A stretch of 64,000 bases of DNA from Clostridia bacterium (lineage in GTDB: Bacteria > Bacillota > Clostridia > Christensenellales > Aristaeellaceae): positions 1 through 64,000 of the forward strand of contig JAFYDF010000126.1 in NCBI GenBank assembly GCA_017544935.1, read 5' to 3'. This document shows, piece after piece, positions 1-9,780 of this stretch. The number at the start of each line of letters is the position of its first letter. Position 1 is the stretch's first letter. A model generated the notes under the pieces. That model worked only from the letters and a program-made list of their open reading frames with translations. It ran no database searches and had not been told where the DNA came from. The position numbers and the translations under genes are program-made.

Positions 1-903
1 GCACTGCTGCGTTCCATGGGACAGCTTTCCCCCGAAGAGCGCCCTGCCGCCGGTCAGTTGATCAATGCCGGCCGTGAGCAGATCAGTGCTCTGCTGGACG
101 AGCGCTTTTCCATGATGAAAGCCAAAGAGCGCGAACTCAAAATGCAGCGTGACGCCATCGACGTCACAGAACCGCGCGAGCTTCCGCGTATCGGCACGGT
201 GCATCCTAACACGCTCGCCCTGGAAGAAGTGCTTGCTGCATTGACCGGCCTGGGCTTTGATGTTGTGGAAGGCCCTGAAATTGAGCTGGATCGGTTTAAT
301 TTCGAACTGCTCAACCTGCCCAAGAATCACCCTGCACGTGACGCGCAGGATACCTTCTATGTGGACGACAACACCGTGCTGCGCACACACACTTCGCCCG
401 TGCAGGCACGTACAATGCTCAGCCGCAAGCCTCCTATCCGCATTGCCTGCCCCGGCCGCGTTTTCCGTGCGGATGAAGTAGACGCCACTCACAGCCCCGT
501 GTTCCATCAGATCGAAGGTCTGGTCATCGATAAGGACGTCACGATGGGTGATCTGAAGGGTACACTGGATGCGCTTTTCAAGAAGCTGTATGGCAATGAT
601 ATCGAGACCCGTTTCCGCCCCTCCTTCTTCCCGTTCACCGAGCCCAGTGCCGAGGTTGACCTGACCTGCATCTCCTGCCGCGGCAAAGGCTGCCGTATCT
701 GCAAAGGTACGGGCTGGATCGAAGTACTGGGCTGCGGCATGGTCAACCCCAAAGTGCTTGAGATGTGCGGCATTGATCCGCATGAGTATACAGGCTTTGC
801 TTTCGGCATCGGCCTGGAGCGCATCACCATGCTGCGCTACGGTATCAAGGACATGCGCCTGCTGTATGAAGGCGACGAGCGCTTCCTGCGCCAGTTCCGC
901 TGA
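1..903 (+). CDS. pheS: Phenylalanine-tRNA ligase alpha subunit, 5'-truncated by window edge
   Basis: Catalytic subunit of the cytoplasmic heterotetrameric phenylalanyl-tRNA synthetase, which charges tRNA-Phe. The frame is open from base 1, so the start lies upstream; about 45 N-terminal residues of the usual 340 are missing (the ATG at 16 is internal). Class II synthetase motif 2 is visible around FRADEVDATHSPVFHQIEG, and motif 3 around GFAFGIGLERITMLRYG near the C-terminus. A cysteine-rich segment (CISCRGKGCRICKGTGW), present in many Firmicute PheS proteins, may bind zinc. It is followed after 14 bases by pheT in the same direction, the standard pheST operon. Confidence 0.97.
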   Translation, partial: ALLRSMGQLSPEERPAAGQLINAGREQISALLDERFSMMKAKERELKMQRDAIDVTEPRELPRIGTVHPNTLALEEVLAALTGLGFDVVEGPEIELDRFNFELLNLPKNHPARDAQDTFYVDDNTVLRTHTSPVQARTMLSRKPPIRIACPGRVFRADEVDATHSPVFHQIEGLVIDKDVTMGDLKGTLDALFKKLYGNDIETRFRPSFFPFTEPSAEVDLTCISCRGKGCRICKGTGWIEVLGCGMVNPKVLEMCGIDPHEYTGFAFGIGLERITMLRYGIKDMRLLYEGDERFLRQFR

Positions 904-917
904 GGAGGAGACAGAAT

Positions 918-3308
918 ATGAAACTTTCCATGAATTGGATTCGTCAATATGCCGATATCCCCGTATCCCCTGCCGAATATGAATCACAGATGATCATGCA
1001 CGGTACCGCCGTCGAGAGCATCGATTACCTGGGCGCCGAATGCGAGAAAGTCGTCGTCGGCCGTGTTCTGACCTGCCGCGATCATGAAAACAGCGATCAT
1101 CTGCATGTCTGCACCGTGGACGTAGGTTCCGGTGAACCCCTGCAGATTGTCTGTGGTGCGCCGAATGTCCGTGAAGGCATCCTGGTCCCCGTTGCACTGG
1201 TCGGTGCAAAGCTGCCCGGTGGCCATGTCATCAACAAGGGTAAGCTCCGCGGCGTAGAAAGCTACGGAATGCTCTGTTCCGGTCCCGAGATCGGTGTTCC
1301 GGTCGAGCTTTATCCCTCAGTCGGTGAAGCCGGTCTGTTGATTTTCAATGAGGATTATCCGCTGGGAATGGATGTGCGGAAGATCTTCGGCCTGGATGAT
1401 TATGCAGTCGATTTTGAGATCCTCGCGAACCGTCCCGACTGCCTGTGCGTCTGGGGTATCGCGCGCGAGACTGCTGCCGCTCTGGGAACCAAGCTGAATC
1501 TGCCTGAGGTATCTATCCATGAAGTCGGCGGTGATATCCGTGACCATGTATCGGTTTACGTACGTGACCACGAAAAGTGCCCGCGCTATGCCGCACGAGT
1601 GATCAAGAACGTGCGCATTGCGCCTTCTCCACTATGGATCCGCCAGGTACTGCATGCAGCCGGCATGCGTTCCATTAACAACATCGTTGACATCACCAAC
1701 CTGGTTATGCTGGAGACAGGTCATCCGATGCACGCTTTCGATCTGAACAAAGTCCGCGGACGCCAGATCATCGTGCGTACCGCTGAGCCCGGCGAGGCTC
1801 TGCGTACACTGGATGGCAAGGATCATGCCCTGACCGAAAACGACCTGCTCATCTGCGACGCCGAAGGCCCCACGGGTCTGGCCGGCATCATGGGCGGCGA
1901 GGAGAGCGAAATCACCGAAGGCACGACCGAAGTCATGTTCGAGTGTGCTACTTTCGACCGTGCTGTCACCCGCCTGTCTGCACGCCGTATGGGCATCCGT
2001 ACTGAATCGAGCGGACGCTTCGAGCGCGGTGTTTCCGCAAACACAGTCATGACCGCTCTGGACCGTGCCTGCCAGTTGGTTGAACAGCTGGATGCCGGCG
2101 AGATTGTCAGCGGGCATTATGACTACTATGAGAAGCTTGATCCGCCGCAGCCTATTGTTTGCTCTGTGAAGCGTCTGGCAGCGCGTACCGGTGTAGATAT
2201 CGCTGCTGAGGAAATGGTAGATGCGCTGACCAAGCTGAACTTCACTGTATCCCTGGACGGCGACTGTCTGACAGTTACTGCTCCTGATTACCGTCAGGAC
2301 GTTGAAGGCGATGCAGACATTTGCGAGGAAGTGCTGCGCATGGTCGGCTACGACCGCATTCCTTCCACCCGTCTACGTGGAGAGACCACTCCTGGTGGAT
2401 TCAATCCCATGATGCAGCGCAAGCGTCAGTTGCGTCCCCTGCTCAGTGCACTGGGATATGACGAAATAATGACCTACTCCTTTGTCAGCCGCAAAGCAAT
2501 CGCTTCTCTGGGTCTGCCCGAGGATGATCCGCGCATGAATCCCATCCTGGTTCGCAATCCGCTGGGTGAAGACACCGCCTGCATGCGTACTACACTCGCG
2601 CCGGATATGCTGCGCATTCTCGGCAGCAACTATCATTACGGCAATGAACGCGCGCAGCTGTATGAGTTCGGTACCCTGTTCAGCACTGAGCGCACGGAAG
2701 AGGGCCTCTTCCGCGAATCCCCGGCTCTGGCGATGGGTGCTTATGGCAAGGGACTTGACTTTTTCTCGCTGCGCGGCGCGGTGGAAACCCTCTGCGTGCA
2801 GGAAGGCGTCAGCGTAACCGTAGTACCCGGTGCCGACTGCTATTATCATCCGGGCCGCAGCGCACGGCTGACCTGCGGTGATGCCGTGATCGCACAGCTC
2901 GGTCAGATTCATCCGGATATCGCTCAGAAGTATGATCTGCCTGAGACTACATTGCTGGCTGAGGTTGATCTGGTCGCTCTCTATGCCGCTGCTGTTCCGA
3001 TGGGACAGGCTGCTGCCGTATCCCATATGCAGGCAGTCAGCCGCGACCTGGCGATGGTCATGCCTGAATCCCAGCCTCTGGGACCGGTCATGGATGCAAT
3101 GCGTTCTGCCGCTGGTTCGCTGCTTGAGGATATCCGTCTCTTTGATATTTTCCGTGGCATGCAGCTTGGTCCGAATGTCAAGAGTGCTGCGTTCTCGCTG
3201 ACCTTCCGTTCACCTGACCAGACGCTGACAGATGATACTCTGAACCCGATCATGAACAAAGTACTCAAGATCTGTAAGGAGAAGTTCAATGCAGAGATTC
3301 GCTCATAA
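918..3308 (+). CDS. pheT: Phenylalanine-tRNA ligase beta subunit
   Basis: Non-catalytic, tRNA-binding and editing subunit of phenylalanyl-tRNA synthetase; at 796 residues it is full length. An N-terminal EMAP-type tRNA-binding domain (about residues 40-150) is followed by the B3/B4 editing region (GRQIIVRTAEPGE, then LAGIMGGEESE), the B5 domain, the catalytic-like core, and a C-terminal ferredoxin-fold anticodon-binding domain (from about 705: SHMQAVSRDLAMVMPE). The ATG at 918 follows a strong GAGGAGGAG site that begins at the pheS stop. The last 20 bases overlap the next gene, whose ribosome site lies inside pheT, so translational coupling is likely. Confidence 0.97.
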   Translation: MKLSMNWIRQYADIPVSPAEYESQMIMHGTAVESIDYLGAECEKVVVGRVLTCRDHENSDHLHVCTVDVGSGEPLQIVCGAPNVREGILVPVALVGAKLPGGHVINKGKLRGVESYGMLCSGPEIGVPVELYPSVGEAGLLIFNEDYPLGMDVRKIFGLDDYAVDFEILANRPDCLCVWGIARETAAALGTKLNLPEVSIHEVGGDIRDHVSVYVRDHEKCPRYAARVIKNVRIAPSPLWIRQVLHAAGMRSINNIVDITNLVMLETGHPMHAFDLNKVRGRQIIVRTAEPGEALRTLDGKDHALTENDLLICDAEGPTGLAGIMGGEESEITEGTTEVMFECATFDRAVTRLSARRMGIRTESSGRFERGVSANTVMTALDRACQLVEQLDAGEIVSGHYDYYEKLDPPQPIVCSVKRLAARTGVDIAAEEMVDALTKLNFTVSLDGDCLTVTAPDYRQDVEGDADICEEVLRMVGYDRIPSTRLRGETTPGGFNPMMQRKRQLRPLLSALGYDEIMTYSFVSRKAIASLGLPEDDPRMNPILVRNPLGEDTACMRTTLAPDMLRILGSNYHYGNERAQLYEFGTLFSTERTEEGLFRESPALAMGAYGKGLDFFSLRGAVETLCVQEGVSVTVVPGADCYYHPGRSARLTCGDAVIAQLGQIHPDIAQKYDLPETTLLAEVDLVALYAAAVPMGQAAAVSHMQAVSRDLAMVMPESQPLGPVMDAMRSAAGSLLEDIRLFDIFRGMQLGPNVKSAAFSLTFRSPDQTLTDDTLNPIMNKVLKICKEKFNAEIRS

Positions 3309-4392
3309 TTCGCGGCGTATATTCTCATTACTTCTGGTCCTCGTCCTGCTGCTCCCTTGCTTTGCTTTTGCAGCGGAGCAGCCGGTACGGCTCAACTCTC
3401 TGATCAAAGCTGATACCGAGCAGTTGGAAGTACGCTTTCTCACCACTCCGACAAATGCCAAATCGGATGCCACACTGGTGATTTGCCATGGCAAAGAAGA
3501 ACTTCAGGTCATAGTCGTCGACGGCGGTCTGGGCAACGGAGTGTGTTTTCTGGAGCTGGCAAACCTGCGCAAAGCCCTCATGGAATCCCTTGGACTGGGC
3601 GATGAAGTCAAGAATAAGAACTATAAGCTTGCCCTCACGCTGTTTATCACACACTTCCACAAGGATCACGTTGAAGAACTATGCGTAAACATTCTGCCAT
3701 CCTCGCTATTTACGATCGACGCAATTTACATGCCACCCGCAACCGCATTGGTAACCGACGGAACATATAACAACACTAAAAACGGTGACATCAAGTATCG
3801 TCCGCGGATCTTAGATCTTGTGAAGCACCACACGCCCAGCACTTCGGTCTACGAGCTGGAATACGGCCAGACACTGGAGCTTGCGCTTGCTTGCGGTAAT
3901 GCCAAGATCTATGCGCCGCTTGAGGACTGGGGCATTGGTGACAAGCTCAAGTACATCGAATCCGTTTATTATTCCGGCGGCAACGTTCTCAAACGCAAAG
4001 ATGAGGTCCCCAATGTAGTACTCAACGCCAACAGTGAATGGCTGCATGTGTCCTTAGGGGATTACAGTGTGCTCTTCACAGGCGATATCATGAAAAAGAA
4101 AGGCGATCGCTCTGACGAGGCCTTGGATCTTATGGCAAACGCCTACAAGGATGAAGTCATCAGTGATATTGTCAAGTACCCACATCATGGTATTGCCCGT
4201 AATCCCGCTGCACCTATCGTAAAGAATCAGCTGCTGAAAAAAGATGGCATTGCTGTAATAACAACCGATGGCGCACGTGCCGCTGCCGGCACGCATCTGG
4301 AGATGCTCGGCACCAGTTATGTCACGACTGAAGACGGCAGCTATACCTTCATTATTGACGAACATGGCATAACTTGCCATCTTGTGGAATAA
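3289..4392 (+). CDS. Secreted metallo-beta-lactamase-fold hydrolase
   Basis: A 367-residue protein with an N-terminal signal peptide: Arg residues, a run of Leu/Val, then CFAFAAEQ as a likely signal peptidase I site. The metallo-beta-lactamase fold is shown by HFHKDH at residues 122-127 (the HxHxDH metal motif), a later LFTGDIM giving the bridging Asp, and KYPHHGIARNP giving another His ligand. The substrate is unknown; relatives include nucleases, phosphodiesterases and ComEC-type domains. The start is set by AAGGAGAAGTTCA before the ATG, inside the end of pheT. It is a paralogue of the next gene: both share a PPATAL.TDGTY.N..NGD block. Confidence 0.85.
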   Translation: MQRFAHNSRRIFSLLLVLVLLLPCFAFAAEQPVRLNSLIKADTEQLEVRFLTTPTNAKSDATLVICHGKEELQVIVVDGGLGNGVCFLELANLRKALMESLGLGDEVKNKNYKLALTLFITHFHKDHVEELCVNILPSSLFTIDAIYMPPATALVTDGTYNNTKNGDIKYRPRILDLVKHHTPSTSVYELEYGQTLELALACGNAKIYAPLEDWGIGDKLKYIESVYYSGGNVLKRKDEVPNVVLNANSEWLHVSLGDYSVLFTGDIMKKKGDRSDEALDLMANAYKDEVISDIVKYPHHGIARNPAAPIVKNQLLKKDGIAVITTDGARAAAGTHLEMLGTSYVTTEDGSYTFIIDEHGITCHLVE

Positions 4393-4394
4393 TC

Positions 4395-5384
4395 ATGAAC
4401 AGCATCAATTCACTCATTCATGGTAATGGGGCGCTTGAAATCCGCATGATCCCTAACCCCGAGAAAGCGAAATCCGACTCAGCACTGCTGTTGATGCATG
4501 GTGCAGAGCAGCTTGATATTTATCTGATCGACGGGGGGCATGCCAACAAATGCACGTTGGAAGCGTTGCTCGCATTGCGCCGCAGGTTCCTGAAAGAGGC
4601 AGTTCTGGAAGATATTCCCGAAAACCGTCTGCATCTGACCCTGCTTATCACGCACTGCCATGTCGACCATGTGGAAACGCTATATGAAGAGATCCTTCCC
4701 GAACCATGCTTTGCTGTTGATGCCGTATACCTGCCTCCGGCCACTGCTCTGACTACCGACGGAACTTATTCCAATTTGCGGAATGGCGATGTTTACCGGC
4801 GTTCTCTGTTGCTGAAAGCAATCCTCGATTATTCTCCTGAGACTCCCATTCATATGCTCCGCTTTGGCGAACTACGCGAACTGCCTCTGCAGGACGGCCG
4901 CATTCAGCTGTTTGCGCCGCTCAGCGACTGGGGTGAACCTGGTGGCCTCAGCTATATTCTCAAGTACTATTTCGCGGATAAACCCGAAAAGGTATATCCG
5001 AATGTTCCAGTGCGTGTAGTGAACTGCAATACTATGTGGATCCGTGCGGAAATCGGTGAGCACAGCATGCTTTTCCCCGGAGATGCCGTCAAAGTCCTGA
5101 CCGATCGTGATGATGAGCCAATGGATCGTACCATTGCTGCATACGGCAAATTGATGATCAGCGATATCGTCAAATACCCGCATCATGGTGTAGGCCGGAA
5201 TCCGGCAGCTGCAAATACAGCATCTTTGCTGAAACCCGGCGGCATGGCAGTTCTGGCAGCCGGGCTTGCGGACAACGAAGCTGCCATCGCTTTGGATGCC
5301 ATAGGTATTCCTCATGTCAATGTTGCTGACGGCACACAGATCTTCGTTCTTACACAGGAAAGTGTACAGTACATTGCTCCGTAA
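4395..5384 (+). CDS. Cytoplasmic metallo-beta-lactamase-fold paralogue
   Basis: A 329-residue paralogue of the preceding secreted hydrolase, with HCHVDH at residues 87-92, MLFPGDAV and KYPHHGVGRNP as metal-ligand motifs. It has no signal peptide, so its predicted location is the cytoplasm. The ATG at 4395 lies two bases after the upstream stop; a TTG at 4374 inside the upstream gene is a less likely start. No good ribosome site is visible, so translation probably depends on coupling with the upstream gene. The two genes look like a tandem duplication in which one copy gained or lost export. The substrate is unknown. A terminator follows at 5432. Confidence 0.82.
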   Translation: MNSINSLIHGNGALEIRMIPNPEKAKSDSALLLMHGAEQLDIYLIDGGHANKCTLEALLALRRRFLKEAVLEDIPENRLHLTLLITHCHVDHVETLYEEILPEPCFAVDAVYLPPATALTTDGTYSNLRNGDVYRRSLLLKAILDYSPETPIHMLRFGELRELPLQDGRIQLFAPLSDWGEPGGLSYILKYYFADKPEKVYPNVPVRVVNCNTMWIRAEIGEHSMLFPGDAVKVLTDRDDEPMDRTIAAYGKLMISDIVKYPHHGVGRNPAAANTASLLKPGGMAVLAAGLADNEAAIALDAIGIPHVNVADGTQIFVLTQESVQYIAP

Positions 5385-5431
5385 CTGATTCGTTATTCTG
5401 CAAAGGCGCAGTAAAACCATTGATGGATTTT

Positions 5432-5471
5432 AAAAGAGACTATCTCATTGTAGTTTGAGACAGTCTCTTTT
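5432..5471. terminator. Bidirectional intrinsic terminator
   Basis: Arms AAAAGAGACTATCTCA and TGAGACAGTCTCTTTT pair with one mismatch, with A and T tracts at the two ends. It lies between the convergent pheST/hydrolase operon and the YhhN-like gene. Confidence 0.85.
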
Positions 5472-5489
5472 ATTCTAACCGATCAGCCT

Positions 5490-6113
5490 TTACCCTACCA
5501 CTATTGCTAGTGCAAGCAGGAACTGACCGAGATAATAGGCACCAAGGCTTATGTAATCCAACCACATATGATTGCGGTCAACAGCCAGATATGCGAGCAG
5601 GGCATCTGAAGCTGCAAAGAGCAGGGCACCCGCAAAGAACAGCGGCTTCTGCGGTAATGCCATGCTGACCATCAAGCAGAGCAATGTAGCATAACCCAGA
5701 ACAAGAGGAAGTCTGCGTCCGATACGTTTGCGGTACCGTGAAAAGAACGCTGTAACCAATCCCAGCAATGCGGCAAACAATATCAAACTCGCCCACGTCG
5801 GACGATGCATCACGCAAAATGCCACAATATATAAAACATGCCCTAATCCAAAGATCGCCCCGCCTGTTATGAACCGTACGCACAGCACACCGTCTGCTAT
5901 CGTACAGACTGCAAGCCCTGCCAGTATGATCCAGTATGCAGGCTGGGGGTTTTTGATACATCCAATCAGTGCTGTAACCACCGCCATGGCGGTAGCAGCA
6001 CATTTGACTGTGATGGACAGGGCTTTAGAGTGCCCGGGAATGGTCTTGATCCTCTGAAAAGCCAGGTAACAGACAATCATTACAGCAAAAGCTGCAGCGA
6101 CTGCATATTGCAC
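5490..6113 (-). CDS. YhhN/TMEM86-family membrane protein (lysoplasmalogenase-like)
   Basis: An all-membrane protein of 207 residues with about eight hydrophobic segments and the YhhN-family pattern of small and aromatic residues (AGLAVCTIADGVLCV, then GALLFAASDALLA). Some family members hydrolyse the vinyl-ether bond of lysoplasmalogen, so a lipid role at the membrane is possible but not shown. The start is placed at the GTG at 6113 because AAGGAGAG lies 7 bases upstream of it. An in-frame ATG at 6131 has no ribosome site and abuts the typA terminator. Plasmalogens occur in many anaerobic Clostridia, which fits. Confidence 0.75.
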   Translation of the reverse strand: MQYAVAAAFAVMIVCYLAFQRIKTIPGHSKALSITVKCAATAMAVVTALIGCIKNPQPAYWIILAGLAVCTIADGVLCVRFITGGAIFGLGHVLYIVAFCVMHRPTWASLILFAALLGLVTAFFSRYRKRIGRRLPLVLGYATLLCLMVSMALPQKPLFFAGALLFAASDALLAYLAVDRNHMWLDYISLGAYYLGQFLLALAIVVG

Positions 6114-6133
6114 GGTATTTCTCTCCTTCATAA

Positions 6134-6163
6134 AACGGCAAAACGCCTGAGCGTCTTGCCGTT
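6134..6163 (-). terminator. Intrinsic terminator of typA
   Basis: Read on the minus strand, AACGGCAAGACGC pairs with GCGTTTTGCCGTT with one mismatch, followed by TTTT. It lies directly after the typA stop and just before the YhhN-like gene. Confidence 0.8.
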
Positions 6164-6169
6164 AATCAT

Positions 6170-7999
6170 TTATGCCTTTATACCGCGGGCAGCGTTCTTT
6201 GCGCGCTGCTCATGGCTGAGCGTACGTTTGCGCATACGCAGGCTCTTGGGAGTAATCTCCAGCAGCTCATCGTCATCGATAAACTCCAGGCACTCCTCCA
6301 GCGTCAGCGGATGTACACTGACCAGGCGCATACTTTCTTCAGCCGCGCTGCTATTGCGCGTATTGGTCACGTGCTTTTTGCGACATACATTGCATACGAT
6401 ATCACCAGGACGGCTGTTCGCGCCGCAGATCATACCCGCATAGACCGGAACTTGACTGCCTACAAACAGTGTACCGCGTTCCTGCGTATAGAACAGTCCA
6501 TAAGTAGTCGTCTCACCTGTTTCGTACACGATCAGAGCGCCAACACTGCGATGCGGGATATCCCCGCGGAAGGGCTCATAACGTTCAAACACGCTGCTCA
6601 TAATCCCTTCGCCGCGTGTATCGGTCAGGAATTCACTGCGGTATCCGAACAAGCCACGACTGGGTACCAGGAATTCAAGGCGCACACGGTCACTGCCGTC
6701 CATCTTTTCCAGCGTACCGCGGCGGCGGCCCATCTTTTCGATGACAGCACCGGCATATGCCTGCGGGACATCAGCTACCATGCGCTCGATCGGCTCACAT
6801 GTCACGCCATCGATTTCCTTAAGAATGACTTCCGGCTTGCTGACCTGGAATTCATAGCCTTGGCGGCGCATAGTCTCGATCAAGATCGACAGGTGCAATT
6901 CGCCACGTCCGCAAACATTGAAACATTCCGTTGTCTCGCCGTCTTCAACACGCAGGCTCATGTCTGTCTGGAGCTCACGATACAGGCGTGCACGCAGGTG
7001 ACGGCTGGTCACATATGTTCCTTCTTTGCCAGCAAACGGGCTGTCGTTGACTGAGAAAGTCATCGTTACAGTAGGCTCGGAAATATGCACGAATGGCAGC
7101 GGGTCAGGCATTTCCGGGGCACATACAGTGTCGCCAATAGAAATGTCTTCCAGTCCTGTTAATGCTACGATATCTCCCATCCTTACTTCTTCAGCAGGCA
7201 GACGTTTCAATCCGTCATGAGTAAACAGTCCAGTCAGGCGCCATGGTGCAGAGACCTTGCCCTCCTCCAGATAATTGCAGCGAACAACCATCTGCCCTTC
7301 TTTCAGCGCACCACGGGTGATACGTCCCACGCCGATACGGCCCACATAATCATTATAGTCGATCGTGGAGATCAGTACCTGTGCCGGGCCCTCATCATCG
7401 CCTTCGGGTGCGGGAATATATTTCATAATCGCTTCAAACAGCGGTCGCAGGTCTGTACCCTCTTCTTCCAGATCAAGCGTGCAGGTACCCTTACGGGCAG
7501 ACGCATACAGAATCGGGCGTTCCAGCGTATCCGGGTCGGCATCCAGTTCAATCAGCAGATCGAGGATCTCATCCACCACTTCCGCACAGCGTGCATCGGG
7601 GCGATCGATCTTGTTGATGCAGATAAGGACAGGCAGGCTGAGTTCCAGCGCCTTGCTCAGCACGAACCGTGTCTGCGGCATGGGGCCCTCAAAGCTGTCC
7701 ACAAGCAGCAGAACGCCATCTACCATTTTCAGCACGCGTTCTACTTCGCCGCCGAAATCGGCATGGCCGGGAGTGTCAACGATGTTGATCTTGGCATTAT
7801 GATAGTGTACAGCGGTATTCTTACTCAGAATTGTTATGCCGCGCTCGCGCTCAAGATCATTGCTGTCCATAACGCGGTCAGCAACTTCCTGGTTTTCGCG
7901 GAAAACGCCGCCCTGTTTCAGCATTTCGTTGACTAGGCTGGTCTTGCCGTGGTCAACGTGAGCGATAATAGCTATATTGCGGATATCATTGCGAATCAT
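6170..7999 (-). CDS. typA: Ribosome-associated GTPase TypA/BipA
   Basis: A 609-residue translational GTPase that binds the ribosome and affects 50S assembly and stress adaptation. The G1 motif AHVDHGKT is near the N-terminus, followed by RGITILSK (G2), DTPGHADFGGEVERV (G3) and NKIDRPDA (G4). EF-G-like domains III and V and the TypA-specific C-terminal domain (MRLVSVHPLTLEECLEFI) follow. Length is typical. It sits 29 bases downstream of prfC on the same strand, so the two GTPases probably share the promoter at 9656-9685. A terminator follows at 6134-6163. Confidence 0.97.
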   Translation of the reverse strand: MIRNDIRNIAIIAHVDHGKTSLVNEMLKQGGVFRENQEVADRVMDSNDLERERGITILSKNTAVHYHNAKINIVDTPGHADFGGEVERVLKMVDGVLLLVDSFEGPMPQTRFVLSKALELSLPVLICINKIDRPDARCAEVVDEILDLLIELDADPDTLERPILYASARKGTCTLDLEEEGTDLRPLFEAIMKYIPAPEGDDEGPAQVLISTIDYNDYVGRIGVGRITRGALKEGQMVVRCNYLEEGKVSAPWRLTGLFTHDGLKRLPAEEVRMGDIVALTGLEDISIGDTVCAPEMPDPLPFVHISEPTVTMTFSVNDSPFAGKEGTYVTSRHLRARLYRELQTDMSLRVEDGETTECFNVCGRGELHLSILIETMRRQGYEFQVSKPEVILKEIDGVTCEPIERMVADVPQAYAGAVIEKMGRRRGTLEKMDGSDRVRLEFLVPSRGLFGYRSEFLTDTRGEGIMSSVFERYEPFRGDIPHRSVGALIVYETGETTTYGLFYTQERGTLFVGSQVPVYAGMICGANSRPGDIVCNVCRKKHVTNTRNSSAAEESMRLVSVHPLTLEECLEFIDDDELLEITPKSLRMRKRTLSHEQRAKNAARGIKA

Positions 8000-8028
8000 A
8001 TGTTGTCAGTCAGCCTTTCCTAATTCCC

Positions 8029-9618
8029 TTAAAAAGCCTCACGCGGCGCAAGTTCCGCCAGTTCCAGGCCCTTGTTGTTCTCCTGCGCGAGGCGGATGCT
8101 CCATTCGTTTTCAAACAGCAGTACTTCATGCTCTTCAGCATCATATGCACGGGCCGACGTAGAAGTCAGCTTCAAATCCGCTACCGGAACCTGGGAGGCA
8201 GTCACCCAGCGCACATAGCGGAAAGGCAGCTGTTCAAGTACCAGATCGACACCATATTCGCTCTTCAGGCGGTACGTCAGAACATCAAACTGCAGAACAC
8301 CGACCACGCCGACCAGGAAATCCTCGCGGCCTGTCTCTTTGCGCAGGAACGTCTGAATCGCGCCTTCCTCGCTCAGCTGCAGCACACCTTTAACGAACTG
8401 TTTGCGTTTCATACTGTCGAGCGGGCGTACACGCGCAAAATGTTCAGGAGCGAAAACGGGGATCTTTTCAAACTTGATCTTACGCCCTACGCAGAGAGTA
8501 TCGCCCAGATGATATATCCCAGGGTCAAATAGGCCAATAATATCTCCGGGATATGCAACTTCAATGCCTTCGCGCTCATCTGCCATGAACTGCTGCGGTT
8601 GTTTGACCTGGATTTCCTTGCCAGTTCCCGAATGCCATACGGTCATGCCTTTGTGGAATTCACCGCTTACCACACGCAGGAATGCAAGCCGGTCACGGTG
8701 CGCGGGATTCATGTTTGCCTGGATCTTGAAAATAAACCCTGAGAAGCGCTCATCCTCTGGTTCCACAATTCCCTCGTTGCTCTCACGCGGCAACGGTGGC
8801 GGCGTGTACTGCAGGAAACGCTCAAGGAACGGCTCGACACCAAAGTTGGTCACTGCGCTGCCAAAGAACATGGGTGTCAGACGGCCTTCACGTACCGCCT
8901 CAAGGTCAAACTCCTCACCTGCTTCGTCAAGTAGTTCGATCTCTTCATGAAGGCGGTTCAGATAATGCTTCTCCAGCATCCCCGGAAGCGCAGGATCGTC
9001 CAGCGCTATCTCAGTCTTTTCAGCTTTTCTTTTACCGTGATCGCCGCCGAAATACAATTCGACTTGCTTCTTATCACGGTGATATACTCCCTGGAAGTCA
9101 CCGTCAGTACCGATAGGCCAGTTGATGGGGCAGGAACGAATCCCAAGCACCTCTTCCAGTTCATCCATCAACGCGAACGGATCCTTCGCGGCGCGGTCCA
9201 TTTTGTTGATAAATGTGAAAATCGGAATGCCGCGCATACGGCATACTTTGAACAACTTGACTGTCTGTTCCTCAACGCCCTTGGCTGCGTCAATCAGCAT
9301 TACCGCGCTGTCTGCAGCTACCAGTACACGATAGGTATCCTCGGAGAAGTCCTGGTGTCCGGGCGTATCCAGAATATTGATATCAAAGCCGTTGAAAGAG
9401 AACTGCATGGCACTGGAAGTGACAGAGATACCACGCTGTTTTTCGATCTCCATCCAGTCACTGGTGGCATGACGTTCAGCCTTGCGCGCCTTTACCGAAC
9501 CCGCCTGCCGAATCGCACCGCCGTACAGCAGCAGCTTCTCCGTCAGGGTCGTTTTACCGGCGTCCGGATGGCTGATAATGGCAAATGTCCTTCTGCGGGC
9601 CACCTCGTCCTTCAGCAT
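8029..9618 (-). CDS. prfC: Peptide chain release factor 3
   Basis: RF-3 is a GTPase that recycles RF1/RF2 from the ribosome after peptide release. The protein has 529 residues with G1 SHPDAGKTT, RGISVTSSAM, DTPGHQDFSEDTYR and NKMDRAAKDP. An RF3-type C-terminal domain ends in LAQENNKGLELAELAPREAF. The start is the ATG at 9618, seven codons inside the longest frame, because GGGGAGGAG lies six bases before it. It is the first gene of a prfC-typA operon. Confidence 0.97.
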   Translation of the reverse strand: MLKDEVARRRTFAIISHPDAGKTTLTEKLLLYGGAIRQAGSVKARKAERHATSDWMEIEKQRGISVTSSAMQFSFNGFDINILDTPGHQDFSEDTYRVLVAADSAVMLIDAAKGVEEQTVKLFKVCRMRGIPIFTFINKMDRAAKDPFALMDELEEVLGIRSCPINWPIGTDGDFQGVYHRDKKQVELYFGGDHGKRKAEKTEIALDDPALPGMLEKHYLNRLHEEIELLDEAGEEFDLEAVREGRLTPMFFGSAVTNFGVEPFLERFLQYTPPPLPRESNEGIVEPEDERFSGFIFKIQANMNPAHRDRLAFLRVVSGEFHKGMTVWHSGTGKEIQVKQPQQFMADEREGIEVAYPGDIIGLFDPGIYHLGDTLCVGRKIKFEKIPVFAPEHFARVRPLDSMKRKQFVKGVLQLSEEGAIQTFLRKETGREDFLVGVVGVLQFDVLTYRLKSEYGVDLVLEQLPFRYVRWVTASQVPVADLKLTSTSARAYDAEEHEVLLFENEWSIRLAQENNKGLELAELAPREAF

Positions 9619-9655
9619 ACCGTTCTCCTCCCCCTGCATTCATTCACAAAAAGAT

Positions 9656-9685
9656 ATTATAAAGGAAAAGGCATTGAAGTGTCAA
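9656..9685 (-). promoter_or_regulatory. Sigma-A promoter of prfC-typA
   Basis: On the minus strand a TTGACA -35 (9685-9680), an 18-base spacer and a TATAAT -10 (9661-9656) are both perfect hexamers. They lie about 40 bases upstream of the prfC start. Confidence 0.85.
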
Positions 9686-9780
9686 CGTTTTTTCAGTAAG
9701 CCATGGCAAGTCCCGGCACCGCAAAATGATGCAAAGCGAAGCGTTTGGAGCGATTACTGAAAGCGTACAACAATCTGGTA

